NCBI GenBank assembly: GCA_040768125.1
Contig: JAXGNG010000004.1
Location: 1 to 64,000 of the forward strand
Source of the DNA: RBG-16-49-21 sp040768125
GTDB taxonomy: Bacteria > Spirochaetota > UBA4802 > UBA5550
DNA: 64,000 bases
Reading direction: 5' to 3'
Shown: positions 25,672 through 34,656 of the stretch, one piece after another
How the letters are laid out: each line of letters begins with the position of its first letter
Numbering within the stretch: position 1 is the stretch's first letter
The notes under the pieces: model-generated
What the model saw: the letters and a program-made list of their open reading frames with translations, nothing else
Database searches by the model: none
Told to the model about the DNA's origin: nothing
Made by a program: the position numbers and the translations under genes

Positions 25672-25851
25672 ATGTCTATTCTTTTTTTATTGGCTCCCAT
25701 TTCCAAAGGAGGCCCGTCCCTGGAGGTCATTACCTTGACGGAGGGCCGGGTATCCGCGACGTCCCCGGGCGCGCCGCCGCCCGGCCTCTTTCTTCTTTAT
25801 CAGGAAGACGTACGGGACAATAAAGTTCTTTACAAAATCAGCGCGTCATAA
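25672..25851 (+). CDS. Possible small protein, 59 residues
   Basis: An ATG preceded by a near-perfect ribosome site (AAAGGAGTGAAT) opens a frame of 59 codons: a short hydrophobic start (SILFLLAPIS), then a Pro/Gly/Ser-rich middle and LYQEDVRDNKVLYKISAS. No family recognised and composition is not clearly protein-like, so this may be chance. It lies in the 453-base gap before the EF-G-like gene, which shows no other gene. Confidence 0.25.
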   Translation: MSILFLLAPISKGGPSLEVITLTEGRVSATSPGAPPPGLFLLYQEDVRDNKVLYKISAS

Positions 25852-25858
25852 ATATTTT
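25829..25858 (+). promoter_or_regulatory. Weak promoter candidate before the EF-G-like gene
   Basis: TTTACA (25829-25834) and TATTTT (25853-25858), spaced 18, in the only AT-rich part of the gap. The EF-G-like start codon is about 180 bases downstream. Confidence 0.3.
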
Positions 25859-26039
25859 TCCTCACTGCCAGGCAAATCCCCGGCTCCTCCGCTGACGGCG
25901 GATACCGTATCCGTTTCAACCGGGAAGGACACCGGAACAGGTTCGAGCCGGCGGGACCCGCGGGCTACGCCGGATCGGTATCCAGTAACCCGCCGGGGTG
26001 TGGCGCATCGTTGCATGATATTGTTCGTGGAGGCCCTGA

Positions 26040-28145
26040 ATGCTCAAGGAATACAAATCTGACCAGATTCGGAACGTCGCGATCATCGGCCACGGCGGCA
26101 CAGGGAAATCGACCCTGCTGGACGCGATGCTCCTCATGGGGGGTAAAGTCGACCGGATCGGGAGCCCCAACCAGGGGACCCTCTCATCCGATTTCGACGA
26201 AGACGAAAAAAAGAAGATGATGTCGATACGAAGCGCCATGGGATTCGTTGAGAACGACGGGGTGAAAATCAACATCATCGACACCCCCGGAACGGCCGAC
26301 TTCGTCGGAGAGGCGCGCGCGGCCATTCACGCGGCGGAAACCGTTATCCTGGTGGTCGACTCCGTGGACGGCGTGCAGATCGAAACAGAGAAGGCCTGGC
26401 GCTACCTGAACGAGCACGCCATACCCCGTATCATCTTCGTTAACAAGATGGACAAGGAGCGCGCGAATTACCAGAGCGTCATGGACAATATCAGGACGGG
26501 TCTCAGGGCGAGCATCGCGCCCCTCTGCATTCCCGCCGGCGAGGGGGAAAAATTCAACGGCGTTATCGACCTCCTTCAGATGAAGCTCATGACCCCCAAG
26601 TCGGGGGGCAAGGGCGTTACCGTCGCCGACATCCCCGCCGACATGAAGGACCTCGCCGAGGGCGAGAAGGCCAAGCTCATGGAGACGGCGGCCGAGGGCG
26701 ACGACGCGCTGATCGAAAAATTTCTCGAGGGGGGCGCCCTCACCGACGAGGAGATCACGAAGGGGGTCCGGGAGCTCCTTGACCAGGCCAGGCTTCATCC
26801 CGTGATCTGCGGCTCCTCGCTGAACGCCATCGGCATTCAGAACCTGCTCAACGTGATAAGGGATTTCGCCCCCGCCCCGAGGATGGGTAAGGAATACGCC
26901 GGGCACAATCCCGACGACGCCGCAAAGGAAATAAAGGTGGTCTCGGGCGACAATTCCCTCGTGGCCGTCGTCTGGAAGACCTACATAGACCAGTACGCGG
27001 GTCGTTTCAACTACCTGAAGGTAATATCGGGAACCCTCCTTCCCGACACCGAGATATACAACGCGGACGCGAAATACAAGGAGCGCTCGTCGAAGCTATT
27101 CTCCATGATCGGCGCGAAGCAGGAGGAGATGCCGAAGCTGAACGCCGGGGACATAGGCGTGGTGGTGAAGCTCGAGAAGACGTCAACGGGCGACACGCTG
27201 TGCGATTCGAAAAAGCCGGTCTGCCTCCCCATCATCACCCTTCCCAATCCGGTATTCTCCTACGCCATCGAGGTGGTCAACAAATCGGACGTGGACAAGG
27301 TGGGGCAGTTTTTCAACAAGGTAACCGAAGAGAACCCGACCCTGACCTATGAGTATAATTCCGAGACCGCCGAGTCGGTCCTTTCGGGAATGGGCGAGAT
27401 ACAGCTCGGCATCGTCCTGAACGCGCTCAAGGAGAGGAACAAGATCGATGTCGTGACGCGCGAGCCCCGCGTGCCCTACCGTGAAACGATCACCAAGAAG
27501 GCCGAATCGAACTACCGGCACAAGAAGCAGTCGGGAGGTCACGGCCAGTTCGGCGAGGTCTACATCCGCATGGCGCCCCTGCCCCGGGGCGGCGGTTTCA
27601 AGTTCAACGAGACCATCTTCGGCGGCGCCATACCGAAACAGTACATCCCCGGCGTCGAGAAGGGCCTCGTCGAGGCGATCCAGGAGGGCGTCCTGGGCAA
27701 GTTCCCCGTTGTCGACGTGGAGGTTGAGCTCTACGACGGGAAGTACCACGACGTGGACTCCTCCGAGCTCTCCTTCAAGATCGCCGCCCGTACCGCCTTC
27801 AAGATGGGCATGGAAAAGGCGGGCCCCCAGCTCCTCGAGCCGATCATGGACGTGCACATCTACGTTGACAAGGAATTCATGGGGGACATCATGAGCGACG
27901 TCACCAGCCGCCGGGGCAAGGTCCTGGGCATGGACAGCGCCGAGAGCGGTGAGAGCGTGAGCGTCATCCGGGCCCAGATACCCCTGGCGGAGATGCTCCG
28001 CTATTCCATCGACCTCCGCGGCATGACGAGCGGCAAGGCGACCTTCGAGATGAAGTTCTCCCACTACGATCCGATCTCGGGGCGTGAGGCGGACAACGTC
28101 ATCGCGGCGCGGAAAAAACTCCTCGAGGAGGAAGCGAACCGGTAG
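26040..28145 (+). CDS. Elongation factor G-like protein (EF-G2 type)
   Basis: 701 residues with the full five-domain EF-G layout. The GTPase motifs differ from canonical EF-G: G1 is GHGGTGKS rather than GHIDAGKT, and G3 is DTPGTADF, so the catalytic histidine of DTPGH is threonine. G4 is NKMDKE. Domain II (TGDTLCD) and domain IV (VPYRETITKKAESNYRHKKQSGGHGQFGEV) are conserved, as is the C-terminal VIRAQIPLAEMLRYSIDLRGMTSGKATFEMKFSHYD block. Such paralogues (DTPGYADF in others) occur beside a canonical FusA and have unclear or non-canonical roles. A ribosome site GGAGG is 7 bases before the ATG. No ribosomal genes adjoin. Confidence 0.92.
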   Translation: MLKEYKSDQIRNVAIIGHGGTGKSTLLDAMLLMGGKVDRIGSPNQGTLSSDFDEDEKKKMMSIRSAMGFVENDGVKINIIDTPGTADFVGEARAAIHAAETVILVVDSVDGVQIETEKAWRYLNEHAIPRIIFVNKMDKERANYQSVMDNIRTGLRASIAPLCIPAGEGEKFNGVIDLLQMKLMTPKSGGKGVTVADIPADMKDLAEGEKAKLMETAAEGDDALIEKFLEGGALTDEEITKGVRELLDQARLHPVICGSSLNAIGIQNLLNVIRDFAPAPRMGKEYAGHNPDDAAKEIKVVSGDNSLVAVVWKTYIDQYAGRFNYLKVISGTLLPDTEIYNADAKYKERSSKLFSMIGAKQEEMPKLNAGDIGVVVKLEKTSTGDTLCDSKKPVCLPIITLPNPVFSYAIEVVNKSDVDKVGQFFNKVTEENPTLTYEYNSETAESVLSGMGEIQLGIVLNALKERNKIDVVTREPRVPYRETITKKAESNYRHKKQSGGHGQFGEVYIRMAPLPRGGGFKFNETIFGGAIPKQYIPGVEKGLVEAIQEGVLGKFPVVDVEVELYDGKYHDVDSSELSFKIAARTAFKMGMEKAGPQLLEPIMDVHIYVDKEFMGDIMSDVTSRRGKVLGMDSAESGESVSVIRAQIPLAEMLRYSIDLRGMTSGKATFEMKFSHYDPISGREADNVIAARKKLLEEEANR

Positions 28146-28201
28146 CATGTGCCTCCCCGGCCGCCCGGCGGGCGGCGCGGGGGCTGCGGCCGGACGGTCC
28201 T

Positions 28202-29461
28202 ATGCACATCGTCGTATTCGAAGACGGGCATCATGACGATTTCTATCCCCTCTCCCTGACCAGGCCACTCTGGGAGCTCCGCTCGGGTCTCTTCACCTTC
28301 CGTGAACGGATGGAGTGTTTCGCGGGGAGGAGCGGGAATGTATCCGCGGGATCCCTCATGTGTTTCACCAGGGAACACCTGGCCCCCTATTGGCGTGAGC
28401 GGTACCCCCGCCTGTCCATCAACGAATTCTCCGCTTTCAAAGGAAAAGGGGAGGCGCTCCTCGTCAACGCCCTCCTGTATCCCGATGACCGTCTCGCGTC
28501 TCTCGGGCCGAACAGCGCCCTGTTCATCGACGGTGTCCCGGTAGCCGCTCGCATGGACGCCTCACGGGTTCCCCGGTCCCCCGGCGACATCGCCTCGGCC
28601 CTGAATGACGCCGGCCTCGCGCGGGCGGATGCCCCGGGGCCGGTGGAGGGGATCAAGCCGGGACACATCTGGGACCTCGTGACCCATAACGGCGATCGCA
28701 TGGCCCGTGACTGGGACCTGGCGGGCATGGTGGGGAACGGCGATGCCTGGCCTGTTGTAACAATCCTGGGGGATGGGCGTCAGGTATATATCGGGGAGGG
28801 GACGACGATCGAGCCCCACGCCGTCATTGACGCGAGGGAGGGGCCGGTATTCATCGGCCCCGGCTCAAGGGTCGACGCCTTCTCAAGAATTGAGGGACCC
28901 TGCGCGATCGGCGCGGGGTGCCGTATCGTCGGCGGGAAGATACGGTCCGGCACGTCCATGGGGGAACAGTGCCGCGTGGGGGGCGAGGTGGAGCACTCCA
29001 TCTTCCAGGGTTACGTGAACAAGTACCATGACGGCTTTATCGGGCATGCCTTCCTGGGCGAGTGGGTGAACCTCGGGGCCCTCACGTCGAACAGCGATCT
29101 GAAAAACGATTATTCGCGCATCAAGGTCTACACGCCGAACTCGCGGAAACGGACCGGGGAAAGAAAGATGGGCTGCTTCATCGGTGATTTCGTCAAGACC
29201 AGCATCGGGACCCTGATCAATACCGGCACCAGCATCGGGCCGGGGGCCATGCTTGTCCACGCCGGATGCCTCACGCCCTTCCACGTTCCCCCCTTCTCCT
29301 GGTACATGAACGGCAACGTCCTCCGTCCCGGCCCCCTCGAGGACTTCATCGCCACGTGCCGCGAGGTCATGCCCCGGAGGGGCGTCGAGGTGACGGATGG
29401 ATTCATCGACATGGTGACGGCCCTCTACGGGATGACGGCGGGACCGGAGGAGGGGCCGTGA
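28202..29461 (+). CDS. GlmU-like sugar nucleotidyltransferase/LbetaH protein
   Basis: 419 residues. The N-terminus (VVFEDGHHDDFYPLSLTRPLWELRSG) and the NEFSAFKGKGEALLVNALL segment match the alternative GlmU group described in Bacteroidetes and spirochaetes. The C-terminal half is a left-handed beta helix: VYIGEGTTIEPHAVIDAREGPVFIGPGSRVDAF hexapeptides, then GHAFLGEWVNLGALTSNSDLKNDY and GCFIGDFVKTSIGTLINTG. A role in making UDP-N-acetylglucosamine is inferred from that group; the canonical nucleotide-binding motif of GlmU is absent. No ribosome site is evident. Its stop overlaps the next start (GTGA). Confidence 0.8.
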   Translation: MHIVVFEDGHHDDFYPLSLTRPLWELRSGLFTFRERMECFAGRSGNVSAGSLMCFTREHLAPYWRERYPRLSINEFSAFKGKGEALLVNALLYPDDRLASLGPNSALFIDGVPVAARMDASRVPRSPGDIASALNDAGLARADAPGPVEGIKPGHIWDLVTHNGDRMARDWDLAGMVGNGDAWPVVTILGDGRQVYIGEGTTIEPHAVIDAREGPVFIGPGSRVDAFSRIEGPCAIGAGCRIVGGKIRSGTSMGEQCRVGGEVEHSIFQGYVNKYHDGFIGHAFLGEWVNLGALTSNSDLKNDYSRIKVYTPNSRKRTGERKMGCFIGDFVKTSIGTLINTGTSIGPGAMLVHAGCLTPFHVPPFSWYMNGNVLRPGPLEDFIATCREVMPRRGVEVTDGFIDMVTALYGMTAGPEEGP

Positions 29462-30360
29462 ACCTCCAGGGCGAACTGCGCGTATCCCTTGCCTTCATCA
29501 TATCGTTCTTCCTTCACATGGTGCTCTTCCTTTCCCTCATGTTCCCCGCGATGCATGACGCCTGGGGCACGAGGAAGCTGATCGCCGATTCCCTCCGCGA
29601 GGGAGGCATCGCCCGGGACATTATCGTCAACATCAACCAGGACGACAGGCGCGTCGTCACGGACCGGACCCTCCTCTCCGACAGGGACGCTGCTGCGAAG
29701 GGCTTTCTCACCCGCACGCCGGGCGACCGGTGGCTCAACAATTCACTGGATTTCCAGGCGCTGAAGGGAAGCCGCGGCGAGGGAAGCGGCGAGCGGAAGG
29801 CAACGGTGAAGAGCGGCAAGGAGACCATACTCCTCACCGACGAGTCCGAGGTCGTGGCCTTCCTTGAGAGGAAGGACCTCCAGTCGCAGAGCGCCGGGGG
29901 AACCGGGCTCTCGGAGAAAATCCTTATCCCCGACAAGAACGATGTCACCCGGCAGAACGCGATATTTTACTCGAATGACGGCCGCTTTTCCTTCAACACG
30001 GTCAAGTTCAAGGATTTCAAGTATTTCAGGGACATGAAGGACCGGATCGCCGCCCACTGGTACCCGCCTCTCATGGCCAACGCCATAATCCACGGATACA
30101 ACCCCCTCACCGGCAGCTACACTCCCGGGAGCACGCGCATCATGGCGATCCCGAGCCAGGAGGTGAAGCTGGTGTTCGTCCTGGACAGGAAGGGGGAGGT
30201 GCGGCACATAGAGATCCTTGACTCCCTGGGCAACCGCTCCCTCAACGAGTCATGCTACGACGCCATCAGGCTCGCGAAGAATTTCGGGCCCGTTCCCCCG
30301 GACCTGTTAAAGGGCGACGTCCTGGTGATACCCTTCATTTTCGGGTACTACGTGCAGTAG
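29458..30360 (+). CDS. TonB C-terminal domain protein
   Basis: 300 residues. An N-terminal membrane anchor (VSLAFIISFFLHMVLFLSLMF) is followed by a charged, probably disordered region of about 150 residues and a C-terminal TonB-like fold (YPPLMANAIIHGYNPL...VKLVFVLDRKGEVRHIEILDSLGNRSLNESCYDAIRLAKNFGPVPPDL). It would span the periplasm, but ExbB/ExbD genes and a TonB-dependent receptor are not nearby, so energy coupling is not assured. Starts at GTG with GGAGGAGGGG upstream, overlapping the GlmU-like stop by four bases. Confidence 0.8.
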   Translation: MNLQGELRVSLAFIISFFLHMVLFLSLMFPAMHDAWGTRKLIADSLREGGIARDIIVNINQDDRRVVTDRTLLSDRDAAAKGFLTRTPGDRWLNNSLDFQALKGSRGEGSGERKATVKSGKETILLTDESEVVAFLERKDLQSQSAGGTGLSEKILIPDKNDVTRQNAIFYSNDGRFSFNTVKFKDFKYFRDMKDRIAAHWYPPLMANAIIHGYNPLTGSYTPGSTRIMAIPSQEVKLVFVLDRKGEVRHIEILDSLGNRSLNESCYDAIRLAKNFGPVPPDLLKGDVLVIPFIFGYYVQ

Positions 30361-30389
30361 TGCCCGCGCCGTCCCCGCGCGGGGGCGGA

Positions 30390-32678
30390 TCATCCCTTCC
30401 TCATAAGCTCCCCGAGGGTCGTGGCGCCGACGGTCTTCCTCCGGTTGTCCCTGATGCGGCCGAAGAGCCTTCCCAGGTAGGCCCGGAGGGGCGACCTGCC
30501 GGCAGGGACGGGCATGTCCATGACGCCGCGGAGGACCGATTCGATCAGGTCGTTGAGACGGACCTGCTCCGCGCTTTTTCCGGGGAGGTAGTCGCCCCGG
30601 GCGTCGAGGACGAGGAGCTGTTCGTCCAGGAAGAGGCGCAGGTACCGGCCGAGGATGGCGGACTTCACCGCGGCGCTGCGCTGCAGTTCCTTCTCCTTCG
30701 TCGCGCCCTTTCCCGATTCGAACTTCCCGTAGACCTGCATGAGGAGAAGCACCGCGTAGTAGACATGGAGGTCCTCTTTATCGCCGAAGCTTTCCTTCAG
30801 GCTCCGGTAGGTGTCGGGATGCATCAGGGTATAGGAGACCTCGGCGCCGAAGAGTATGATCGAGGACGAGGCGTAGACCATGAGGAGGAAGAGGGGTATC
30901 GCCGCCAGGGCGCCGTACACGGCCATGGTCACCTGGGCGAAACCTTTGATATAGAAGATGAACAGGAGGATGAAGGCGACCCATACCGCGCTGGTGAAGG
31001 AGGCCCCGAGCGCGGCGGGCCTGAAGGGCACCCGCGTGTTCGGGAGCGTGATGTAGATCAGGAGAAAGAGAAGCCAGATCACCGCGAAGGGCGCCAGGAA
31101 ATTGATGAGTGAGTACCAGAAGCTCCTCCCGCTCCGTACCGTTATCCAGGTGGCGCCGCGGTCCCGCGATGCCATCACGCTTCCGGAATCGCCGACGGCC
31201 CAGAGGGTTTCCTCGTCGTAGCGGAGAGAATTGATGCCCAGGGAACCGCTGTCCACCCGCTCCCATGTCCGCCCGCCGTTATCGGTCCGCATGAGCAGGC
31301 CGTCCTCGCCGCCGATGACCCCCTCGTCCGGATTAAAGAAGCAGGCGGTGAGAATCCCCTTCTCGCGGTACGTGGTACGCCAGGTTTTCCCCCCGTCTTC
31401 CGTCTGGAGGAGGAGCCCCCGGTCGCCCAGGATCCAGTACCGGAGCTCGTTGACGTACACCACGCCGTTTATCGTGACGGGGCGGTTGTTGCGCACGGCG
31501 GCGGAGAGGACCGATTGCTCCCAGGTAAGGCCGCCGTCTTTCGTGGTGAGAACGATGCCGCGGCTTCCGGTGATCATGCCGTGCTCTCCGTAGAAGGCGA
31601 TTGACTTGAAATCAGGCCGGTCGGGATACTCGCGGACCTCCCATGTCGCGCCCCCGTTGGCCGTGACGAGGAGCACCCCCCTGTCGGCGATGATGAAACC
31701 GCGCTGGCCGCTCACCATGCGGATGTCGTTGAAATCGAAATCCCCGAGTTTCCTGATATGCCAGGTGGCGCCCCCGTCCAGGCTCTGGAGCATGATCCCG
31801 CCGCGGCCGACGATCCAGCCGTTTTCCCCCATGAACTGCACTCCCCTGAATGACATCTTGTTCAGTTCGCGCCGGGATATGACCGCGTCTTTGAGCACGA
31901 AGCTTTTCGCGGCGGCATCGTAGGCGTAGATCTTCTGGGTGTCGAAATCGATGGCGCCCGTGCCCTTCTCCCGGGCCAGGAATTTTCCCGCCTTCTTCTC
32001 GAAGACGGTCGTCGAGGCCTGGTCCCCCACGGCCCAGAGCATGCGGCCCGTGGTGCTGTGGGCTGCGCGGAAGTTGGGCGATGAAAGGATCGTGGAGAGC
32101 TGTACCGCCGCGGTCATGCCCGCGGCGAGGATGATGGGCCCCAGGGTCAGTGCGGCCCAGTAGTAGACGATCTTGAGAACGAGGGGACGTCCCCTGTCGA
32201 TGCCCCAGATGGCGTTCATGGATTTCTCCATGCTCCGGAGCATCGCCGTGGCGGAGAAGATCATGACCGCCGCGCTGATTCCCCCGATCTTCGCCGCGTT
32301 GTCGATGAGACCGAGGAGGGCATCGAGGATCGGGTCGATGGCCAGGGTGATGCGGTGCTCGTTCATGAAGAGGAGAATGCGGTCGAACAGCTCCTGGCGG
32401 GTCGTTCCCGCCCCGTAATACGCGGAGAAGATCGTGAGCGCCACGGTGAGGGCGGGCACCAGGGAGAGGATGATGGTGTAGGTGATGGAGGACGCCTTGG
32501 TGAGGCAGTCGTCGCGCATGAACTTCCGCCCCGAAACGATGAATACCTTGACGACATTGGTCGCCACGCGCCAGGGCCCCCTGAAGGTTTCCTCCCCGTG
32601 GTAGATGAGGTTGAGAAGGGTCCTGATCCTTTTCCCGAGGGATTTCATCATTTCTTTGAAAGCCGTTCCTTTTGCCAT
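30390..32678 (-). CDS. YihY/BrkB-type membrane protein with inserted beta-propeller
   Basis: 762 residues. The YihY (UPF0761, once called RNase BN) domain is split. Residues 1-200 hold the first part (DDCLTKASSITYTIILSLVPALTV, FSATAMLRSMEKSMNAIWGI); residues 518-640 hold the rest (INFLAPFAVIWLLFLLIYITLPNTRVPFRPAALGA, YGALAAIPLFLLMVYASSSIILFGAEVSY). Between them about 310 residues contain six repeats of (D/N)xGxTW at 301, 341, 381, 428, 467 and 506, the Asp-box pattern of Ycf48/BNR propellers. Its position puts the propeller outside the cytoplasmic membrane. Residues 640-762 form a charged cytoplasmic tail. The ATG has GGAG eight bases upstream. Function unknown. Confidence 0.88.
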   Translation of the reverse strand: MAKGTAFKEMMKSLGKRIRTLLNLIYHGEETFRGPWRVATNVVKVFIVSGRKFMRDDCLTKASSITYTIILSLVPALTVALTIFSAYYGAGTTRQELFDRILLFMNEHRITLAIDPILDALLGLIDNAAKIGGISAAVMIFSATAMLRSMEKSMNAIWGIDRGRPLVLKIVYYWAALTLGPIILAAGMTAAVQLSTILSSPNFRAAHSTTGRMLWAVGDQASTTVFEKKAGKFLAREKGTGAIDFDTQKIYAYDAAAKSFVLKDAVISRRELNKMSFRGVQFMGENGWIVGRGGIMLQSLDGGATWHIRKLGDFDFNDIRMVSGQRGFIIADRGVLLVTANGGATWEVREYPDRPDFKSIAFYGEHGMITGSRGIVLTTKDGGLTWEQSVLSAAVRNNRPVTINGVVYVNELRYWILGDRGLLLQTEDGGKTWRTTYREKGILTACFFNPDEGVIGGEDGLLMRTDNGGRTWERVDSGSLGINSLRYDEETLWAVGDSGSVMASRDRGATWITVRSGRSFWYSLINFLAPFAVIWLLFLLIYITLPNTRVPFRPAALGASFTSAVWVAFILLFIFYIKGFAQVTMAVYGALAAIPLFLLMVYASSSIILFGAEVSYTLMHPDTYRSLKESFGDKEDLHVYYAVLLLMQVYGKFESGKGATKEKELQRSAAVKSAILGRYLRLFLDEQLLVLDARGDYLPGKSAEQVRLNDLIESVLRGVMDMPVPAGRSPLRAYLGRLFGRIRDNRRKTVGATTLGELMRKG

Positions 32679-32828
32679 GGCGCCGCTCCTTCCCCTTCCT
32701 TCGGCACCCCGATCCCGCGGCCGGGGTGCTGCCGGCCGGTGCCGGCAGGCATGTAGTTGAACATGCGCGGGCGGGCCGGTCAACACAATTTTAGCGCGGT
32801 GGAGATGCCCCCGGGGCGCCATTTTTAA

Positions 32829-32857
32829 TTGACAAAAAAGGGGAGCGTCACTAAGGT
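32829..32857 (+). promoter_or_regulatory. Promoter of rpsU
   Basis: TTGACA (32829-32834) and TAAGGT (32852-32857) with a 17-base spacer. The leader of about 120 bases before rpsU shows no recognised riboswitch. The rest of the gap after the YihY start (32679-32983) holds no gene. Confidence 0.5.
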
Positions 32858-32983
32858 GCCACACATCGGTTTTTCCGGCAATGATCCCGTGGGGGGGCCG
32901 CCTTCGGCACACCGGGGGCCGGAATGGCGTACAGCGGTCCCGTGGCGGGTTTTCCGCAATAATAATTCAAGGATGTGATGTAG

Positions 32984-33259
32984 ATGACAAGTCCGTTAAT
33001 AGTCGAGGTCAACGGCGATATCGAAAAAGCCTTCAAGAACCTGAAAAAGAAGATGGCCTTCGAGGGCATATTCAAGGAGCTGAAGCGACGGCGTTATTAC
33101 GAGAAGCCGAGCGAGGAAAAAAAGAGGAAGAAGGAAGAGGCGGAGAGAAGGCGCCTTAAGAAGATACGCAGGATGTCCGCGTCACAGGGGAGAGGCAAGA
33201 AATCGTCCAGTCCCCGGGGCGGCCGGGATTCCCGTCGAGACGCCGGTTCCGACAAATAA
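32984..33259 (+). CDS. rpsU: 30S ribosomal protein S21 with basic C-terminal extension
   Basis: 91 residues; the usual S21 is about 60-70. The core matches: VEVNGDIEKAFKNLKKKM, FKELKRRRYYEKPSEEKKRKKEEAERRR. Residues about 68-91 add a basic, serine- and glycine-rich tail (SQGRGKKSSSPRGGRDSRR) that probably contacts rRNA. S21 sits near the anti-Shine-Dalgarno end of 16S rRNA. Own promoter upstream and a strong terminator downstream, so it is a single-gene unit. Confidence 0.93.
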   Translation: MTSPLIVEVNGDIEKAFKNLKKKMAFEGIFKELKRRRYYEKPSEEKKRKKEEAERRRLKKIRRMSASQGRGKKSSSPRGGRDSRRDAGSDK

Positions 33260-33298
33260 TCAGGCATCGCGCCTCGTCACGAAATGTGAAGACAGAAG

Positions 33299-33322
33299 AA
33301 TCCGGCCCTGCCGGATTTTTTT
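33299..33322 (+). terminator. Rho-independent terminator of rpsU
   Basis: AATCCGGC and GCCGGATT form an 8-base perfect stem with a 3-base loop, running into seven T residues. Confidence 0.9.
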
Positions 33323-33368
33323 GTTCCGCGAAACGAATGCTGCAGTGTATCGGGGGATTGTGCGTGAC

Positions 33369-34655
33369 ATGACGAACACACAGGACGGGCTGAGCCCCCT
33401 TGCCGACCGGCGCAGGCCGCTCACACTCGATGAGTTCGTGGGGCAGGAGCACCTCCTCGAGGGTAACAGGGTGCTCAGGAAGATCATCGAGGGAGGCGCC
33501 CCCTTCTCCCTCATTCTCTGGGGCGAGCCGGGTTCCGGTAAGACGACCCTGGCGCGGATAATCGCGGCGGCCTGCGCCATGGACGCGCATTTTCTGAGCG
33601 CCATCTCCGCGGGGGTGGCGGACGTGCGCCGCGTCATCGAGAAGGGGAGGGCCAACCGCGAGCGTGGGGTGCGCACACTCCTCTTCCTTGACGAGATACA
33701 CCGTTTCAACAAGGCCCAGCAGGACTCGGTACTCGGTTCCGTGGAGTCCGGGGACATCATCCTGATCGGGGCCACCACGGAAAACCCCTCCTTCAACGTC
33801 ATCTCCCCCCTTCTTTCGCGGGCAAGGGTGCTGAAGCTCGCGCGTCTTGGCGAGGGACACCTGATAAGGATCATGGACCAGGCCCTGGCGAAGGACCCGG
33901 TCCTCCAGGAGGGGAACGCGCGCTTCGAATCCGACGCGGTGAAGGAAAAGCTCGCGGCATTTTCAAACGGCGACGCGAGGAGGATGCTCAACATGCTCGA
34001 GACGGCCTTCGCGCTTTCCCCGGAAGGCCTCATCACCGCCGACCACCTGGAGGAGGCGGTGCGGAATTCCATGCTCTACTACGACAGGGCCGGGGACCGC
34101 CACTACGACACCATCTCCGCTTTCATCAAGTCACTCCGGGGCTCCGACCCCGACGCGGCGGTCTACTACCTCGCCCGGATGATCCTTGCGGGCGAGGATC
34201 CCGTTTTCATCGCCCGGCGGATGGTGATCTTCGCATCCGAGGACGTGGGAAACGCCGCGCCGAACGCCCTGGGCGTCGCCGTGTCGGCCATGACGGCCAC
34301 GCAGAACATCGGCCTTCCCGAGGCGCGCATCATCCTTTCGCAGTGCGCGGTTTTTCTCGCCTCGGCGCCGAAGAGCAACGCCTCCTACCTGGCCATCGAA
34401 GGCGCCATGGGGGCGGCCGGCGGGGCGAACCACGAGATACCGCTCCACCTGAGGAACGCCCCGACGGACCTCATGAAGAAGCAGGGGTACGGCAAGGGAT
34501 ACCGGTATCCCCACGATCACGAGGGACATTTCGTGAAGGAGTCATATCTTCCCCGGGAGCTCGCCGGCCAGGTGTTCTACCGGCCCACGGAGCAGGGCGG
34601 GGAGAAGGCGATCCGGGAGCGGCTGAACAACCTGTGGCCGGAACGGTACCGCTGA
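33369..34655 (+). CDS. rarA: Replication-associated recombination protein A (RarA/MgsA)
   Basis: 428 residues, AAA+ ATPase acting at stalled replication forks. N-terminus LADRRRPLTLDEFVGQEHLL; Walker A GEPGSGKTT at about residue 51; Walker B LLFLDEIHRF; sensor 1 IGATTENPSFNV; arginine-finger region LLSRARV. The C-terminal tetramerisation region is complete (DPDAAVYYLARMILAGEDPVFIARRM, ASEDVGNA, KGYRYPHDHEGHFVKESYLP). The start was set at the ATG giving the family's normal N-terminus. The next gene begins two bases after its stop. Confidence 0.95.
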   Translation: MTNTQDGLSPLADRRRPLTLDEFVGQEHLLEGNRVLRKIIEGGAPFSLILWGEPGSGKTTLARIIAAACAMDAHFLSAISAGVADVRRVIEKGRANRERGVRTLLFLDEIHRFNKAQQDSVLGSVESGDIILIGATTENPSFNVISPLLSRARVLKLARLGEGHLIRIMDQALAKDPVLQEGNARFESDAVKEKLAAFSNGDARRMLNMLETAFALSPEGLITADHLEEAVRNSMLYYDRAGDRHYDTISAFIKSLRGSDPDAAVYYLARMILAGEDPVFIARRMVIFASEDVGNAAPNALGVAVSAMTATQNIGLPEARIILSQCAVFLASAPKSNASYLAIEGAMGAAGGANHEIPLHLRNAPTDLMKKQGYGKGYRYPHDHEGHFVKESYLPRELAGQVFYRPTEQGGEKAIRERLNNLWPERYR

Positions 34656-34656
34656 G

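Noticed and set aside
28150..28175. CCGCCCGGCGGGCGG palindrome after the EF-G-like gene as terminator
   Set aside because: No T-run follows, and such GC palindromes are expected by chance at this base composition.
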